This document shows, piece by piece, positions 1 to 6,508 of a stretch of DNA of 13,191 bases (position 1 is the stretch's first letter; each line of letters opens with the position of its first letter). The DNA is taken from positions 1 to 13,191 of the forward strand of contig CALBJC010000149.1 in assembly GCA_937892655.1 (NCBI GenBank), in the 5' to 3' direction. The translations under genes and the position numbers were made by a program. The notes beneath the pieces were generated by a model, which was not told the origin of the DNA, ran no database searches, and saw only the letters and a program-made list of their open reading frames with translations. Source of the DNA: an uncultured Clostridia bacterium (GTDB taxonomy: Bacteria > Bacillota > Clostridia > Oscillospirales > Ruminococcaceae).

Positions 1-784
1 CCTCGTTTACAGAGAAGCCAGTACCGTTACCGAGATTGAAGATGTTGCTCTCATTGCCTGCTCTTAAATATTCAACAGCTAAAATATGAGCCATAGCTAA
101 ATCTGTAACGTGGATGTAGTCACGGATACAAGTACCGTCCTCGGTTGGATAGTCATCGCCGTAGATTGAGATAAACTCTCTCTGATTGTTAGGAACCTGT
201 AAAATAAGCGGAATAAGATGAGTTTCAGGAGCGTGAGCCTCGCCGATTTCGCCGCTCTTATGAGCACCGCAGGCATTGAAATATCTGAGTGAAACGTATC
301 TTAAATTGTGAGCTACAGATGTCCACTTGAACATCTTTTCCATTGAAAGCTTTGTTTCGCCGTATGTGTTTGTAGGGCAGGTTCTGTCATCCTCTAAAAT
401 AGGCACTCGCTCAGGCTCGCCGTAGGTAGCGGCAGTTGATGAGAATACGATTTTGTCGATACCGTGAGCTACCATACTCTCTAAAAGCACCTTTGTACCG
501 CAAAGGTTGTTATCATAATACTTCAAAGGATTTGTCATTGACTCGCCTACCAAAGAGTTTGCGGCAAAGTGGATAGCAGCCTCAACATTTTCCTTTTCAA
601 AAACGCTGTCTAAAAATGCTCTGTCACGGATATCGCCCTTATAAAATCTTGCCTTTGGATGAACAGCCTCGATATGACCTGTTTCAAGGTTATCGATAAT
701 GATTACATCCTCGCCTCTGTCGATAAGCTCGTAAACTGTATGTGAGCCGATATAGCCCGCACCGCCAAGTACTAAAATAGCCAT
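1..784 (-). CDS. galE: UDP-glucose 4-epimerase, 3' end beyond the window
   Basis: GalE interconverts UDP-galactose and UDP-glucose in the cytoplasm, the last step of the Leloir pathway. The 261 visible codons are the N-terminal three quarters or so of a usual 330-340 residue extended short-chain dehydrogenase/reductase. Seen: the NAD-binding GGAGYIG at residues 7-13, the conserved HFAA near 72-75, catalytic SST at 115-117, and the YxxxK pair Y141/K145 in NTYGETK. RYFNACGA and the downstream RDYIHVTDLA are also typical of GalE. The ATG at 784-782 follows an AAGGAGGAG ribosome binding site that lies in the 14-nt gap after galT, so the two genes are almost certainly co-transcribed and probably translationally coupled. 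The C-terminus and any downstream terminator lie outside the window. The assignment is secure; substrate breadth (UDP-GlcNAc as well as UDP-Glc) cannot be judged. Confidence 0.96.
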   Translation of the reverse strand, partial: MAILVLGGAGYIGSHTVYELIDRGEDVIIIDNLETGHIEAVHPKARFYKGDIRDRAFLDSVFEKENVEAAIHFAANSLVGESMTNPLKYYDNNLCGTKVLLESMVAHGIDKIVFSSTAATYGEPERVPILEDDRTCPTNTYGETKLSMEKMFKWTSVAHNLRYVSLRYFNACGAHKSGEIGEAHAPETHLIPLILQVPNNQREFISIYGDDYPTEDGTCIRDYIHVTDLAMAHILAVEYLRAGNESNIFNLGNGTGFSVNE

Positions 785-798
785 AATTTCTCCTCCTT

Positions 799-2295
799 TT
801 AGTCATTAAGACTCATTACAAATCTGTCAAACGCTGCCTGACCCTGCGCATCACGCTTATAAACGCCTGCGTGAGTCAAAACTTGTGCGAAAACCTTACC
901 GATCTCATCATTTATAATGTCATCGATGTTATCTTCATTTATTGTGTCGTAGTTTTTCATAAATTCCTCTGCCCACTCAGCGTGGCTTGAAATTTCATCA
1001 ATCTCAGAAATATTCTTGCCTGCCAAAATTGCTTCTTTTAACAGACGCATTTCTTCTTTTAATCTTGCAGGCAATACTGCAAGACCCATAACCTCAATAA
1101 GACCAATATTTTCTTTCTTGATATGGTGAAGCTCAGCGTGTGGATGATAAACACCCAGAGGATGCTCATCAGTTGTGATATTATTTCTGAGCACTAAATC
1201 GAGCTCATACATCTCGCCGTTTTTACGGGCAATAGGAGTTATTGTATTATGAGGGGTATTATCTGTATTTGCAAAGATAAATGCAGATTCATCTGTATAC
1301 TCACGCCATCTTGCTAAAATCTTGTCAGCAAGCTCTACTATTCTTGAGCTATCCTTTGAAGACAAACGGATAGTAGACATATACCACTTTACGATACCCA
1401 CATTTACATCTTCAAAATTCTTGATAGTAAATGTACGCTCAACGGGTGCCTGAGCCATCGGGAATGTATGGTTACCGCCCTGGAAATGCTCGTGTGATAA
1501 AATTGAGCCACCAACTATCGGCAGGTCAGCATTTGAGCCGATAAAATAATGCGGAAACTGCCTGATAAAATCAAACAACTTTGAAAAAGCATCCCTGTCG
1601 ATCTTCATAGGAGTATGTACCTTGTTGAAAAGAATGCAATGCTCATTATAGTAAACGTATGGTGAATACTGTAAGCCCCAAGGGTTATCACAGATTAAAA
1701 GCGGGATAACTCTGTGATTTTGTCTTGCAGGGTGGTTTACTCTGCCGGCATATCCTTCATTTTCAGCACAGAGAAGACATAAAGGATAGCCTGACTGCTT
1801 TGCATTCTTGGCAGCAGCAATAGCCTTAGGGTCTTTCTCGGGCTTTGAAAGGTTAATTGTTATCTGCAAATCGCCATACTCTGTTTTTGTTATCCATTTC
1901 ATATCACGCGCTATTCTGTAACGGCGGATATAATCGGTATTCTGAGAAAGGTCATAGAAATATTCAGTAGCCGCCTGAGGCGAAATACCGTAAAGAGAAT
2001 AAAAACGCTTTATAACCTCTCTTGGCATAGGCGTTAAAAGGCCCATAAGCTTTGTATCAAACAAATCTCTGTATACAACGCTGTCAGACTCTATAATACC
2101 CTTTTCATACGCATAATCGCAGATATCAGATAAAATCTGCTCAAGCGAGAGCTTCTGACAATATGCCGGCATTACAAAATCATCAAGCTTTAAAGCTTCA
2201 AGCAAGGAATTTATAGTATAAACTATATCCTCAGGCTCAATAAGCTGTTTCTCAAGCGCATATTCAACAAGCTGAGCTATTCTTTCGTTAATCAT
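799..2295 (-). CDS. galT: galactose-1-phosphate uridylyltransferase, class II
   Basis: GalT transfers UMP from UDP-glucose to galactose 1-phosphate, giving UDP-galactose for GalE, which is encoded directly downstream. The 498 residues fit the long Firmicutes class II form (about 500) rather than the roughly 350-residue enterobacterial class I form. Seen: the active-site signature HEHFQGG at residues 268-274, in which the second histidine corresponds to the uridylylated histidine of the class I HPH motif; NPWGLQYSPYVYYNEHC around 204-220; and the CLLC segment near 173-176, often seen in this class. The N-terminal 150 or so residues are the helical part that is typical of class II. The ATG at 2295-2293 is preceded by AAGGGGGT at suitable spacing. 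A consensus promoter lies just upstream (2332-2359), so galTE is an independent two-gene operon. No galactokinase or transporter is in the window. Confidence 0.96.
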   Translation of the reverse strand: MINERIAQLVEYALEKQLIEPEDIVYTINSLLEALKLDDFVMPAYCQKLSLEQILSDICDYAYEKGIIESDSVVYRDLFDTKLMGLLTPMPREVIKRFYSLYGISPQAATEYFYDLSQNTDYIRRYRIARDMKWITKTEYGDLQITINLSKPEKDPKAIAAAKNAKQSGYPLCLLCAENEGYAGRVNHPARQNHRVIPLLICDNPWGLQYSPYVYYNEHCILFNKVHTPMKIDRDAFSKLFDFIRQFPHYFIGSNADLPIVGGSILSHEHFQGGNHTFPMAQAPVERTFTIKNFEDVNVGIVKWYMSTIRLSSKDSSRIVELADKILARWREYTDESAFIFANTDNTPHNTITPIARKNGEMYELDLVLRNNITTDEHPLGVYHPHAELHHIKKENIGLIEVMGLAVLPARLKEEMRLLKEAILAGKNISEIDEISSHAEWAEEFMKNYDTINEDNIDDIINDEIGKVFAQVLTHAGVYKRDAQGQAAFDRFVMSLND

Positions 2296-2331
2296 ACTTA
2301 TATGACCCCCTTGATATTCTATGTTAATTTT

Positions 2332-2359
2332 ATTATAGCATATAAAATATGATTGTCAA
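2332..2359 (-). promoter_or_regulatory. sigma-A promoter of galTE
   Basis: On the minus strand, a perfect -35 TTGACA (2359-2354) is followed by a 16-bp spacer and a perfect -10 TATAAT (2337-2332), with an extended TGC immediately upstream of the -10. Transcription would start near 2325, leaving a leader of about 30 nt before galT. Both hexamers match consensus, so this should be a strong promoter unless it is repressed. Confidence 0.85.
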
Positions 2360-2373
2360 GAACAATATGTTAA

Positions 2374-2397
2374 AATTGTATAAGTTTTTATACAATT
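2374..2397. repeat. inverted repeat at the end of the lipoprotein gene, upstream of the galT promoter
   Basis: The arms AATTGTATA and TATACAATT are perfect 9-bp complements separated by 6 bp. The element overlaps the stop codon of the upstream lipoprotein gene and ends 14 bp before the galT -35. The stem is AT-only apart from one G-C pair and lacks a proper U-tract on the minus strand, so it is a poor terminator. Its TTGTATA/TATACAA half-sites would suit a dimeric regulator. Role unproven. Confidence 0.5.
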
Positions 2398-3206
2398 CTT
2401 ATAGCGCATGCAAAATGATTTTTCCAATAGGTCGTTGAGATATTTTTCTTTTCAATAAGTGTGCCAGGATTTGAGGCATATATCATAAACCCGTCGCCGA
2501 TATAGATACCGCCATAAGACGCTCTGCCTCCCTGACTGCCCGAAAAGTATACAAAGTCGCCAGGCATGAGCTGATCATATGAAACGCTCACAGCATCCGC
2601 AAAGGCTATCTGCTCGCCTATATTTCTTGGGAATTTTGAATTTACAGTTTTACCTACATAGTATAAAAGACCCGAATTATCAAAGCCGCCTGCACTGTCA
2701 CCGCCCTGTACGAAAGGCACGCCAATCTGTGCTGTTGCGGTATTTATAATGGTTGACGCCGCCGTATCATCGGGTTGAGGCGGAGTAGCCTCCCCCGTTG
2801 TTGTAGTCTCTGTTATTTCAGGCTCTGTCACCTCAGGTGGCGCAGGTGGTGCTGGTGGTGTATCTTCAGGACTTGGCGGGGTTGGTGGCGAAGGAGGAGT
2901 TGGCTCTGTCTGCTCTGTTATTTCCTCAGAAACTACCTCTGTTGTAGTTTCTTCTGTCGGTGTAGTTGTTGTGATCTCAGGCTCTGTCTGAGAAGGTGTT
3001 GTCTGCTCTGAAGGCTCTGTAAAGGTAGCATCTGACTGTGGCGTTGTAGCCTCAGGCTCCCAATAGGTTATATCAACGTGTTCTTCAACCGCTGTTCTGT
3101 TTATTGCATTACAAGAGGTTAGCGCCAAAGATGTTAATATTGTTATAGCCGAGATTGCGATTATTTTTCTAGTTATGCTAATTTTGTTATAGCTTTTATT
3201 GTTCAT
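2388..3206 (-). CDS. lipoprotein with Pro/Thr/Glu-rich stalk and catalytically degenerate NlpC/P60-like domain
   Basis: This is a predicted surface lipoprotein of 272 residues. Its basic N-terminus and hydrophobic segment end in the lipobox LTSC (lipid-modified C32). A stalk of about 110 residues rich in Pro, Thr and Glu follows, then an NlpC/P60-like fold from about residue 153 to the end. Compared with active family members (GFDCSG, SHVGIY, FIHA), this protein reads GFDNSG, SYGGIY and MIYA: the nucleophilic cysteine is N177, and both expected histidines are Y231 and Y243. It is therefore probably not a peptidoglycan hydrolase and may be a binding or scaffold protein. I start at the ATG at 3206-3204, which has AGAGGTG at good spacing; a GTG three codons upstream sits inside that ribosome binding site. 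It lies 12 nt after the methyltransferase stop, so the two are likely co-transcribed. The fold is confident; the role is unknown. Confidence 0.85.
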   Translation of the reverse strand: MNNKSYNKISITRKIIAISAITILTSLALTSCNAINRTAVEEHVDITYWEPEATTPQSDATFTEPSEQTTPSQTEPEITTTTPTEETTTEVVSEEITEQTEPTPPSPPTPPSPEDTPPAPPAPPEVTEPEITETTTTGEATPPQPDDTAASTIINTATAQIGVPFVQGGDSAGGFDNSGLLYYVGKTVNSKFPRNIGEQIAFADAVSVSYDQLMPGDFVYFSGSQGGRASYGGIYIGDGFMIYASNPGTLIEKKNISTTYWKNHFACAIRIV

Positions 3207-3218
3207 ATCTTTCACCTC

Positions 3219-4286
3219 TTAAACGCAATACAGATTTGTATCCCACGCAGGAATATATTCAAAATGGCGCATATACAGCTTATAGTCAGGGTTTATGCTG
3301 AGTATCTGCAAAGGTATTGCAAACATATCCTCATTTCTGTGGTACACAGCGATATTGAGCTTTGGCTTGAAATTTCTGATTGTATTTTCTGTTCCTTCAA
3401 TCGCCTGCTTTTCAGCACCCTCAACGTCATATTTAATATATGTGGCTTTTTGTCCATCTAAAATGCTGTCAACGCTTCTGGCGTCAGTTTCGACACCCTT
3501 GTCAGAAACCTTTGCCATTCTGCCACCGCCCTTTGAGAAGAAAAGGGTTGTATCCTCATTCCACGATGCTGATTTGAAAAGATACACATTTTCCATACCC
3601 TCGGTTGTTTCTGTCAGCTTTCTGAAATTACGGTTATTTGGCTCTAGGGCATATATTTTATCGTAGCTGCCGTTTGAATACAAAAGCATCTCCTTTACAG
3701 TATCCCCCGTATAAGCACCTAAATCAACATAGATTTCGTTTTGTGGCTTTATTATATTTTCATACGCTTCCAAAGCATCAGTCTGACACTCCAAAAGCTT
3801 TGTTATATCCCCTGTTATTTTATACTCGATTACGTTTTTGAATACGCTTTTTGAGATTTCATCAGAAAGCTTGTTAAATACCGCCTCAAACTTATCAAAG
3901 TTATCTCGTAAAAAATCCTTGTCAAACAATGTGCCGTCATCTACAACGGGTACATCAGGAGCTAAAAGAGTATGCTTTGTAGCGATAGATTTTATCTTTT
4001 CAACAAGCTCGGTATAGCCTGCTGCAAACGCCAGGACAATTACAAAATCGTCAAACTGAGCTTCTACATCTGAAAGCTTTTTTACTAAATATCCTTCAAA
4101 GCTATGACCTCTTACAAACTCATCGCTTGCAAAAATGCCCTCAGGCTTTATGTCAAAAGCTTCAAAGCGCTTTAAGATTTTAAGGCAGCCATCACCCATA
4201 CCGTAGATGAATATAGGCTTTTTTGTTTCCTGCAGAAACTCCCAGCAGGATTTTTTATTCAAAAAATAATCAAGTGAAAAATCCAT
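3219..4286 (-). CDS. FkbM-family SAM-dependent methyltransferase
   Basis: This is a predicted cytoplasmic S-adenosylmethionine-dependent O-methyltransferase of 355 residues; FkbM-type enzymes commonly methylate glycans or secondary metabolites. The C-terminal half carries motif I YVDLGAYTGDTV (186-197), the acidic residue of motif II in ALEPN (E215), SVDSIL near 271, the FkbM signature IKYDVEGAE (284-292) and AVYHR (313-317). The first 120 or so residues form a separate Rossmann-like region beginning IFIYGMGDGC (25-34), often found ahead of FkbM domains in surface-polysaccharide loci. The ATG is preceded by CGGAGAA. An intrinsic terminator ends only 16 nt upstream of this start, so the transcript must come from readthrough or from a promoter inside the PH-domain gene. 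The lipoprotein gene follows after 12 nt. The acceptor substrate is unknown; a cell-envelope glycan is a guess from the context. Confidence 0.88.
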   Translation of the reverse strand: MDFSLDYFLNKKSCWEFLQETKKPIFIYGMGDGCLKILKRFEAFDIKPEGIFASDEFVRGHSFEGYLVKKLSDVEAQFDDFVIVLAFAAGYTELVEKIKSIATKHTLLAPDVPVVDDGTLFDKDFLRDNFDKFEAVFNKLSDEISKSVFKNVIEYKITGDITKLLECQTDALEAYENIIKPQNEIYVDLGAYTGDTVKEMLLYSNGSYDKIYALEPNNRNFRKLTETTEGMENVYLFKSASWNEDTTLFFSKGGGRMAKVSDKGVETDARSVDSILDGQKATYIKYDVEGAEKQAIEGTENTIRNFKPKLNIAVYHRNEDMFAIPLQILSINPDYKLYMRHFEYIPAWDTNLYCV

Positions 4287-4302
4287 TTTAATTCTCCGTT
4301 AT

Positions 4303-4331
4303 AAAAAAAGAGGACAATTTATTGCCCTCTT
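4303..4331 (-). terminator. intrinsic terminator after the PH-domain gene
   Basis: On the minus strand, AAGAGGGCAA pairs with TTGTCCTCTT (10 bp with one G-U) around a TAAA loop, and the T-run continues for five more bases. On the plus strand the wobble becomes an A-C mismatch, and there are only five A/T bases after the stem, so the element is oriented toward the minus strand. It lies between the PH-domain gene and the methyltransferase gene and touches the latter's leader. Confidence 0.88.
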
Positions 4332-4339
4332 AAAAATAA

Positions 4340-4756
4340 TTATGCTTCATCGTCATCACAGTCACAGTCCTTATGACCTGCGCCAACCATATCTCTGCCA
4401 CGGATATTATACTTATCTCTTTCAGCATTGATACGCTCATCAAAGATTTTGAGTACTTCACGAGGCTTTTTGATAGAATGAACCTCGTATGTCGGAGTAT
4501 CAACATCCTTCATATTAAGAGCAATTGAGCCACAGCCGAATAAACGCTGAATAAATGGTAAAACAAGCTTTTTATCAGTAACTCTGTAAAGCTCGCACTC
4601 TGTTTCTTCAAGACTTAAGAAGCCTTTTCTCACGATAAATTTTTCGTTTGTAATAAAATATCTTGTAAAAGATATCGGCAGACCGAATATAGTTCTCTTT
4701 TTATCGGTCCAGACATAATCTATGCCTTTGAACTTACGCTTTTTCTGTTCAGCCAA
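4340..4756 (-). CDS. bacterial PH-domain protein (bPH_2/YdbT-like), TTG start
   Basis: The 138-residue predicted cytoplasmic protein has no obvious membrane segment. Residues about 33-110 look like the bacterial pleckstrin-homology fold (bPH_2, formerly DUF304): RYFITNEKFIVRKGFLS, the strand-turn ECELYRVTDKKLVLPF, then ALNMKDVDTPTYEVHSIKKP and a C-terminal helix. Such domains are usually small, often membrane-associated, and of unknown function. The start is TTG at 4756-4754: an in-frame stop lies three codons upstream, no alternative Met occurs before residue 82, and GAGGGAG lies 9 nt upstream. The C-terminus is unusual: after GAGHKD comes CDCDDDEA, a short acidic tail with two cysteines that could bind metal. 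The gene has its own promoter and its own terminator, so it is largely a single-gene unit. Function unknown. Confidence 0.8.
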   Translation of the reverse strand: MAEQKKRKFKGIDYVWTDKKRTIFGLPISFTRYFITNEKFIVRKGFLSLEETECELYRVTDKKLVLPFIQRLFGCGSIALNMKDVDTPTYEVHSIKKPREVLKIFDERINAERDKYNIRGRDMVGAGHKDCDCDDDEA

Positions 4757-4813
4757 CTTATGTCACTCCCTCGAAAATATGTTACAACTAAATGAGTACA
4801 TTACCTAAGATAT

Positions 4814-4841
4814 ATTTTAACATAATTTAAACATTTGTCAA
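4814..4841 (-). promoter_or_regulatory. sigma-A promoter of the PH-domain gene
   Basis: On the minus strand, -35 TTGACA (4841-4836), 16-bp spacer, -10 TAAAAT (4819-4814) with an extended TGT. Predicted start near 4807, giving a leader of about 50 nt. Confidence 0.75.
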
Positions 4842-4844
4842 TAG

Positions 4845-4854
4845 TAAGCGCTTA
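4845..4854. promoter_or_regulatory. LacI/CcpA-like palindrome between divergent promoters
   Basis: TAAGCGCTTA is a perfect 10-bp palindrome with the central CG typical of LacI-family operators. In the wider cre consensus it differs at two of the conserved outer positions. It lies 3 bp upstream of the -35 of the PH-domain promoter and about 75 bp upstream of the isomerase promoter. Candidate operator only. Confidence 0.35.
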
Positions 4855-4930
4855 TATTTTTGTGCATTAAAGGACTTTTTTGTAGCTTTAAATCAGCACA
4901 TTTTTACATCTCAAAAAGTCAGTTTTCTGC

Positions 4931-4959
4931 TTGCAAAAGCGGTATATCTATGCTACAAT
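4931..4959 (+). promoter_or_regulatory. sigma-A promoter of the isomerase / GTPase-NYN operon
   Basis: -35 TTGCAA (4931-4936), 17-bp spacer, -10 TACAAT (4954-4959) with extended TGC. Predicted start near 4966, leader about 34 nt, with AAGGAGG at 4982-4988 ahead of the ATG at 5000. Confidence 0.75.
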
Positions 4960-4999
4960 ATTTACATAATACTTCATCTTTAAGGAGGATTTTGTTGAT

Positions 5000-6493
5000 A
5001 TGAATATTCCACAGATAAAGCTCGGCATTGTTGCCGTTTCAAGAGACTGCTTTCCTATGTCACTTTCTGCAACAAGAAGACAGAATGTTGTTGCAGAGTG
5101 TAAAAAGCTCGGCGTTGATATTTTTGAATGCAACACAACAGTTGAAAATGAAACTGATATGTTAAAGGCTCTCGACGAGGTTATAAAGGCTGAGGTTAAC
5201 GCTTTGGTTGTATATCTCGGTAACTTTGGCCCTGAAAGCTCAGAGGTTTTACTTGCTAAGAATTTCAAGCAGAAAACAGGTGGCGCTGTTATGTTTATCG
5301 CAGCTGCAGAAGAAAATTGCGGTGAAAAGCTTGTTGATGCAAGAGGTGACGCTTACTGCGGTATGTTAAATGCCAGCTACAATTTAGCGCTCAGAGGCGT
5401 TAGGGCATATATCCCTGAATACCCTGTCGGCACTCCTGATTATGTTGCAAAAGAAATTTCTGACTTTATCCCTGTTGCAAGAGCGATAGTTGGCCTTGGC
5501 GGCTTAAAGCTTATCACCTTCGGTCCACGTCCTCAGGATTTTCTCGCTTGTAACGCTCCTATCAAACAGCTTTATAACTTAGGCGTTGAGATTGAAGAAA
5601 ATTCAGAGCTTGACTTATTCGCTTCATTCAATGAGCACGCAGGCGACCCTAGAATTGAAGAGGTTATGGCTGATATGGAGCGTGAACTCGGTCAGGGTAA
5701 CAAGATGCCTGGCATTTTAAGAAAGCTTGCACAGTATGAGCTCACTTTACTCGACTGGGCAGAAGCTCACAAGGGCGAAAGAAAGTATGTAGCGTTTGCA
5801 AACAAGTGCTGGCCTTCATTCCAGACACAGTTTGGCTTTGTTCCTTGCTATGTAAACTCACGTCTTACTGCAAAGGGCATTCCTGTTTCATGTGAGGTTG
5901 ATATTTACGGTGCGCTCAGCGAATACATAGGCACTTGTATCACAGCTGACGCTGTTACCTTACTCGACATCAACAATACTGTTCCTGCTGATATTTACAA
6001 AGAAAACATCGAAGGTAAATTCAGCTACAAACATACAGATACATTTATGGGCTTCCACTGCGGTAACACACCTTCATGCAAGCTCACATCATCAACAATG
6101 AAGTATCAGCTTATTATGCACAGAGGTCTTGAGCCAGACTGTGAGCCTGACATTACAAGAGGTACTTTAGAGGGTGATATTATCCCTGGTGAAATCACAT
6201 TCTTCAGACTTCAGTCAACAGCTGATGCAAAGCTGAGAGCTTACATCGCTCAGGGTGAGGTTTTACCTGTTGCTACACGTTCATTTGGCGGTATCGGTAT
6301 TTTTGCTATCAATGAAATGGGCAGATTCTACAGACACGTTTTGATTGAAGGCAATTTCCCACATCACGGTGCTGTAGCGTTTGGCAAGGTAGGAAAGGCT
6401 ATTCACTCTGTACTTACATATATGGGCGTTGAAGAAATCGGCTTTAATCAGCCTGCAGGAATGCTCTACAAAACAGAAAACCCATTCGCATAA
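5000..6493 (+). CDS. L-fucose/L-arabinose isomerase-family protein
   Basis: The 497-residue cytoplasmic protein resembles the L-fucose/L-arabinose isomerase superfamily (COG2407 group), whose members interconvert aldoses and ketoses with a divalent metal. Candidate metal or proton-transfer residues, by resemblance to the family, are E299 in SCEVDIYGAL, D323 in LLDINN, H353 in FHCGNTPSC, and H455/H456 in FPHHGA. The N-terminal half is a Rossmann-like region, with ALVVYLGNFGPES near 68-80 in the expected place. The ATG has AAGGAGG 11 nt upstream and its own promoter. The sugar cannot be read from the sequence; fucose, arabinose or an unusual deoxy sugar are all possible, and no kinase, aldolase or transporter is adjacent. 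The next gene follows after only 15 nt, with no terminator between, so the two form an operon even though the products look unrelated. Confidence 0.85.
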   Translation: MNIPQIKLGIVAVSRDCFPMSLSATRRQNVVAECKKLGVDIFECNTTVENETDMLKALDEVIKAEVNALVVYLGNFGPESSEVLLAKNFKQKTGGAVMFIAAAEENCGEKLVDARGDAYCGMLNASYNLALRGVRAYIPEYPVGTPDYVAKEISDFIPVARAIVGLGGLKLITFGPRPQDFLACNAPIKQLYNLGVEIEENSELDLFASFNEHAGDPRIEEVMADMERELGQGNKMPGILRKLAQYELTLLDWAEAHKGERKYVAFANKCWPSFQTQFGFVPCYVNSRLTAKGIPVSCEVDIYGALSEYIGTCITADAVTLLDINNTVPADIYKENIEGKFSYKHTDTFMGFHCGNTPSCKLTSSTMKYQLIMHRGLEPDCEPDITRGTLEGDIIPGEITFFRLQSTADAKLRAYIAQGEVLPVATRSFGGIGIFAINEMGRFYRHVLIEGNFPHHGAVAFGKVGKAIHSVLTYMGVEEIGFNQPAGMLYKTENPFA

Positions 6494-6508
6494 AAAGGAA
6501 TTTTGAAA

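Noticed and set aside
2775..3011. Plus-strand open frame rich in Arg, Cys and Trp
   Set aside because: It is the antisense shadow of the Pro/Thr/Glu stalk of the lipoprotein, with no ribosome binding site and an implausible composition.
3207..3215. GTG start for the lipoprotein
   Set aside because: The GTG forms part of the ribosome binding site AGAGGTG used by the ATG at 3206.
3264..3841. Several short plus-strand open frames opposite the methyltransferase
   Set aside because: They overlap a strongly conserved FkbM coding region and lack ribosome binding sites.
6503..6508. TTG start for the GTPase-NYN protein
   Set aside because: It lies only about 3 nt after the AAGGA element; the ATG at 6509 is better spaced.
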